Shown here in pieces: positions 59,455-64,000 of a stretch of 64,000 bases of DNA. The DNA lies in the NCBI GenBank assembly GCA_039881145.1, contig JAYKKI010000038.1, positions 6,188,501-6,252,500 on the forward strand, in the 5' to 3' direction. A program made the translations under genes and the position numbers. Numbering within the stretch: position 1 is the stretch's first letter; the number at the start of each line of letters is the position of its first letter. Origin of the DNA: Druceiella hillmani. Its lineage: Eukaryota; Arthropoda; Insecta; Lepidoptera; Hepialidae. The notes below the pieces were generated by a model. The model did no database searches and had not been told where the DNA came from. It worked only from the letters and a program-made list of their open reading frames with translations.

Positions 59455-60310
59455 TTTGTTTTTAATAGTATTTAGGAAAGTCACATACGTACGTTCTATT
59501 ATTTTTGCAATTCCATTTTTATAGTCATATCGGCTTTTAATGCCCATTCTTTTTTTGAAATCTGTTTAAAATATTTCTTGGAAAGTTATGTTATATTTGT
59601 GTATCATTGCTCAATTTCTTTCCACACTCATTTACCCGATTTAGGTCTGGTGATTTGAGTACAGTAGGTGAAATGACAGGAATGTGTTTTTAAAACTACC
59701 GAAGTACTATTTTTGCTATATTATTCAGATCTCGATGTTGCTGAAAGTAATACGTATGTATAATATTTAGCTTGTTGACGCATTACACGTATTTGTCCAT
59801 AATCCCGTCAAATATAACTAATTTTCTAACACTCGATACTGCTAAACAACCTCACATCATGACACCACATTCGTTCTAAAGTTTTGGTTTTAAATGTGTC
59901 AGCCGCAATTGAGTTTTGGATTTGTATCACACCTTTAATTGTCCGTTTGACTTAAAAATGGTTAATTCACGAGAGATAAAACACGATCCAAAAAATTATT
60001 ATCAATCCTTAAATATTCTTTTGCGAAATGAAGTCTCTTATTATACCGAACTCTCTTCATACCGAATTTTTTTCATGCTCTTCTGTAACTATACTCGTTG
60101 CGATAAAGTACGCTTTAAATAGTTTTTTTATATACTTTTTATTGTTATATTTCTTCAATACTAATGCCGTTTCTAATGCTCTTGTAGAGGGTTATCCTTT
60201 AATTATCCGTAAAATTTTATGTTCGCTACGTGATGTCAACTTCCAAGAATTCTTTCTGATAAATTTATCTCATAATGCTTTTCTCCCATAGTATCAAATT
60301 GGTGTTTTAG
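59455..60310 (-). pseudogene. Tc1-like transposase pseudogene
   Basis: Read on the minus strand, fragments follow the order of Tc1/mariner-superfamily transposases, which cut and paste elements at TA sites. N-terminal helix-turn-helix-like piece TSRSEHKILRIIKG (about 60200). HFAKEYLRIDNNFLDRVL (59977-60030), the part just before the first catalytic Asp. FKSNGQLKV and NECGVMM-GC (family: VMVWGC). LAVSSVRKLVIFDGIMDKYV. YFQQHRDLNNIAKIVLR (family: FQQDNDPKHTAK, the second catalytic Asp region, here altered). SPDLNRVNECGKKL (about 59630, family: SPDLNPIE..W..L). Stops and frame changes separate the pieces, and at least one catalytic residue is replaced, so it is dead. Terminal inverted repeats were not found. 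Confidence 0.85.
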
Positions 60311-62516
60311 CAGCAATTTGAGTTTTGCTATTTCATTAATATGTTTTTAACATCTTAAAAATTACTGTAAATATGAATATCTATGGCAATTATTATCTAT
60401 TCAACGTTAACGAAGGACTGAAATTTTAAAGACCTAATGTATGAATATTTTTGTCATACCATCACAATGTACAAATTACTTTAAAAATTGTACTGAAGAA
60501 AGATTCAATTTCACAAGGTGAAATATAGTCAAAATTTAATGGAAGTATAAATTAGGCGATAACTTAACGATTAAATACTATTTTCAGAGTCGTCAATTTA
60601 AATATGATATTCATTTAAAGGATTTCCATAACTCATCATTGACTACGATATCTACCACCCTTCGGAGTTGACATAGGTCTCTTAAATGAGTGATTATGGT
60701 GTAGAGAGCGTCTTCAAATAAAATAGTTTAATTTGCAACTGAAGACAGTTGTGTGAGGAAAAATATACGGTTCTCTAGAACGTTGCCAAATGCTTTTAGT
60801 TCACGATGTTCGGATTTGAGCGTCAATTAAAAGTTTATTGAGTATTATATACTCACGTTTAATTAAAGCTTTTTGAACCATCGGTGCACAAATATAACTG
60901 TAACGAGAACATGAGCGGGATGGAAAAGTTTGAAATTTGAAAGATTTACGACTAGACAGATTATCATAACTCATATTGTATTGGTAAATTATTGAAATCA
61001 CTATGTCACTCAGTATTACGCTGATGATACTGGTTTTTCTAATATACGTAATGTAATTTTGCGAAAGCGATTCGACTCTTTTTGCATTTTTGTTACGGTA
61101 AAAATTTTTTTGCGATGTTAACATCAAAAATTAACTTACCAAAATATTCACCGCCGAATGTTTGGGTATTTGTGAACCGAGTAATCTGTAGTGTAATTTT
61201 TAGTAGTTTTTGCATAATTGGGTTATTCTTTTTTAAAAGCAGTAATATAAACTCCATTATGGACACCGTTCCAGTGGTGATGACCAAAAAAAGATTATCC
61301 GATAAAACTCAACTAATCAATGAAGTAATTAAGGAAATCGCATTAGTTATGGATATTGTTAGATTGTTTTCGTATTTTTATTTTAAGTTTAATATCTTTG
61401 CGTAATCGTCGAAAATGTAAAAGAACTCATGACAAAGTTATTGGATTTGAAAAGAATCCATTACTATTGATTGATTAATTATAATATACATAATATGCTC
61501 TTGACGTTAGAAACTATAATTGAAAATAAATAGTACTATGAACATAATAAACAAATATAGATATTTTGTTCATTACTCGTCAAGTTGAATTCTGGAGTTT
61601 AATAGTGAAATCCTTGATTTAGAAAAGATCGGTATGCAAACTACTGTCAGGAGGAAATCTCCAATATAAAGAAAATCATTCAATCATTGAATGATTTTCT
61701 GATTAATATAACATTAGATTTTTATAAAGAAGTGTTCGTCACGGGGGGCTGATCATTTCTGATGTCATTATCTTACGGAGGTATGAAGTATACGAAGAAG
61801 CCAAATCTTTTGAAAATAAAATAACGAATGAGAAACATAATGTGATGTATCACATCATCTGTAAGGTTTAAGAATATGCCAATATTTTTATTTAGGAGAT
61901 CGCTTTCGAGGAAGTTTAAGTTTTTAGTTTCAGCCCATTATCAGGGAGCCCATAGCCCGATAAAGGGACACATCAGGAATATTGTGTCGGACCATTGGAT
62001 GAAATCTGTTTTAGTGGCGGCGTCTTTGTATTTCAACGTCAACTATTATTATTATTATTCACCATATTTTATTACGTAATTTCTGAAATTGTTGGGTACT
62101 TGAACAACATCTCTATTCTGCGTAGCGGACAGACGCAGAAGCTACCTAATTTTTTATATCATTTACTCGCGGCTATTCGAACGAATTACAATAAATATGA
62201 TAAGGAAATATAAACTAATGACCATTTTGGATTGTAGGTAGGTTGCTATTTTGAAATGTAGTACCTAAAAATAATAAACCCTGTTAAATAAGAGATAAAT
62301 AAGAAATATAGAAATCACATTACGTGGATTCAGAAACGTCCTAAAACAAGATTAATATATTTTATTAATGCATAGTATTTTGTTTAAACTCTTTATACAT
62401 TTATACAGTGTAATACATATATATATATTTCCATTATATCTTCTGCAGGTGTAAAAATATCACAAATTTCTCAAAAACTACGCGATTTAAAATTATCGCT
62501 ATAGTTTTTTTTGAAG
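60311..62516. other. Non-coding stretch with unidentified decayed frames
   Basis: A minus-strand frame (60801-61127) and the following frame-shifted piece near 60640-60740 (YTIITHLRDLCQLRRVV) have a protein-like composition and may be a further transposon remnant or an extension of the Tc1 insertion region. I cannot name the family. The hairpin at 61670-61700 is listed separately. Confidence 0.4.
61670..61700. other. Perfect 15-bp-arm palindrome
   Basis: AGAAAATCATTCAAT, one central C, then ATTGAATGATTTTCT. The arms are exact complements. It lies in otherwise ordinary non-coding DNA. Confidence 0.85.
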
Positions 62517-62690
62517 AACTTTAGGTAAACTTGAAGTAATTTTTTTACAATTTAGGTAAACTTGACGTTGTTTTTTCATAATTTTTTTGGCTACGTTGTT
62601 TTTTCATAATTTAGGTAAACGTGACGTCGTTTTTCCATAATTTTTTTCAGAACTTTAGGTAAACTTGACGTTGTTTTTTCATAATTTTGA
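62517..62690 (+). repeat. Irregular tandem repeat of TTTAGGTAAACTTGACG units
   Basis: TAGGTAAAC recurs at about 62522, 62553, 62612 and 62656, followed in most copies by TTGACGTTGTTTTTTCATAA. Spacing is uneven (31, 59, 44 bp) because some units have lost or gained the T-rich half. Confidence 0.8.
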
Positions 62691-62924
62691 TTTTGTAGAT
62701 TGGTATGTGAGGCAGTATGTTTTTTGTAGGTATTATTAACTATTTTACATAAAATTGTGAAAAAATACTTCCGTGTCATTTTAATGCTTTTTCAATTAAT
62801 ACTTCACGATACAGGAAAGAAATCGCTTCGTTTGTTCCTCTAAAGTTTGTATACAAATACTTTTAAGTGTTACCTAATGATACATATGCAGATTAACAGG
62901 CATTTTCATTATGCTAAATTTGAA

Positions 62925-63040
62925 GTTTTTACGTAGAACCGTTTCTAAGAAAAAAACGGGCACGACAGGAAGATGGACGGACAGGTGAGTAATCCACAAG
63001 GATTCAATTTTTTCTTTAGATATACTGAACCCTAACAATT
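62925..63040 (-). repeat. Dispersed repeat (AGGGTTCCGTA family), inverted copy
   Basis: Read on the minus strand: GTTAGGGTTCAGTATATCTA, then TGTCCGTCCATCTTCCTGTC and GCCCGTTTTTTTCTTAGAAA. This is the same succession (AGGGTTC, ACGG, CTGTCCGTCC) as at 51553 but in opposite orientation. Confidence 0.55.
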
Positions 63041-63232
63041 ATTTGAATATTTTTAAAATACATATTTAATTTTAGTTAAATTTATTGACAATGAAATGTT
63101 TTGAGGAAATACTTTTAATCTATTCTAAAAAGAGAAGAATGGGAGATGTAAACATTTTAAAAATAGCGCAAAAATAATAAGAAGTATACAGAATGCAGCT
63201 AGTGGCGTTTATCACTATTGGGTAAATAACCG

Positions 63233-63284
63233 CAAATTTTGCAGCATAATAGTGGCTGGTGCCACTATTATGCTGCAAAATTTG
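63233..63284. other. Perfect hairpin, 24-bp arms and 4-nt loop
   Basis: The left arm (63233-63256) starts CAAATTTTGCAGCATAATAG. The right arm (63261-63284) is its exact reverse complement, and the loop is TGGT. Pairing stops abruptly at both outer ends. The arms are of mixed composition, so this is not a simple AT effect. Confidence 0.95.
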
Positions 63285-64000
63285 TCCAAATTGTCAAAAA
63301 AATCCAGTTTACCCTAAAGTGTATACGTGGCGAGTTAACGTCAAAATATTCTTGGCGTCTAAATTACAGGAAAGTATTTGTCACTTATTGTTTATTGTTT
63401 TTGTTTAGAGTTGAGGTTAGTTCACTTTGTATTCCTCTTGTGAGTATTTTCATTTAATAGATCATTACAATGGGTGAATGTACGTCCGTAATAGTTTAGA
63501 AATTTTTGTCAAAGTATAGAAATAGAAAATTAGCACAGGTGTAGAGGTGCGCGTAAAATTGAAATTATGGAAAAGTTTACCATTATAAATTTAGGAATTG
63601 AAATCCGGAACAATATAACTTTTACGCGCTTCAAAGGTGGTCACAAATATATGACCAGAATGTAGGACTTCGAAATAGTTTTACCACTAAAGACAATGGT
63701 CCTGAGAATTGCCCTGAACTTTCAACACATGAGCATAAATTGCAGATTATATCCTTTAATGGAAATCATAACAATATCCTTGAGAAGGATATTTTTTTTA
63801 TTTATAAAGCTTAAAATCTCAAGAGAAAAATTATGTCGAAAATGATTAATGTTGAAATAAAACAAGAAGTGTTCCCAGGATGCTGCACAAAACAAAATTG
63901 GTAAACCTATTCGAGTAATGTTTCAAAACAAATTTGGGGAATGCCATCTAGTATAAGGGTATATATCTAGTATAAGGGAGAGTATGATACATTTTACTAT
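63285..64000. other. Non-coding stretch to the window end
   Basis: No gene. ATCTAGTATAAGGG occurs twice at the very end (63947 and 63966). Confidence 0.5.

Noticed and set aside
60801..61127. 108-residue minus-strand frame as a host gene
   Set aside because: It adjoins a dead transposase, changes frame downstream and has no start or splice context. A transposon remnant is more likely, but the family is unknown.
63233..63284. Hairpin as a microRNA precursor
   Set aside because: The stem is only 24 bp with a 4-nt loop and no lower-stem extension, which is too short for normal Drosha/Dicer processing. No known insect microRNA seed was recognised in it.

Overview
This window looks like a gene-poor, AT-rich stretch of an insect nuclear genome, most likely a moth or butterfly (Lepidoptera). 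No long open reading frame has a recognisable host protein. No rRNA, tRNA, CRISPR array or operon-like organisation is visible. The lepidopteran assignment is an inference from repeat sequences I recognise by eye: degenerate copies of the dispersed element carrying AGGGTTCCGTA, elements whose ends read AACCGACTTCAAA, the CTGTTACGACGTGAAAGAAG / TAATATTAG tail, and the AAGTCACGGGCAAAACCTAGT tail. None of these was checked against a database.

The recognisable genes are all decayed transposons. An almost complete hAT element (13075-15205) has both terminal inverted repeats and a ZBED/Buster-like transposase broken by stops and frameshifts. A Tc1-like transposase pseudogene lies on the minus strand (about 59455-60310). 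The 3' end of a jockey/CR1-type non-LTR retrotransposon lies on the minus strand (about 41095-41700). Two foldback (long-TIR) elements of about 410 bp sit close together at 46018-46426 and 47071-47484. They are followed by a degenerate 130-bp-period array (47670-48300) in a 2.4-kb repeat cluster.

Tandem DNA is abundant. Eight near-identical 39-bp units lie at 28440-28751, each containing CTAATTAG. About 5.8 near-identical 107-bp units lie at 43452-44071. A 30-bp repeat lies at 20725-20831. Six long (TA)n tracts and a run of 17 G are also present. Several perfect hairpins stand out, above all a 24-bp-arm, 4-nt-loop hairpin at 63233-63284.

Set against this AT-rich background are about thirty GC-rich islands of 100-950 bp, roughly one every 2 kb, at for example 405-600, 3530-3935, 26680-26920, 28790-29180, 36730-37330, 45410-45700, 51090-51460 and 55200-56160. 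They are not coding by eye. Many contain perfect palindromes, TAATTA-type or CRE/E-box sites. The best reading (inference) is a regulatory desert or very long intron around a developmental gene, with the islands as candidate conserved non-coding elements. One short minus-strand stretch (3582-3657) could be a real first coding exon with a consensus splice donor, but it is unproven.
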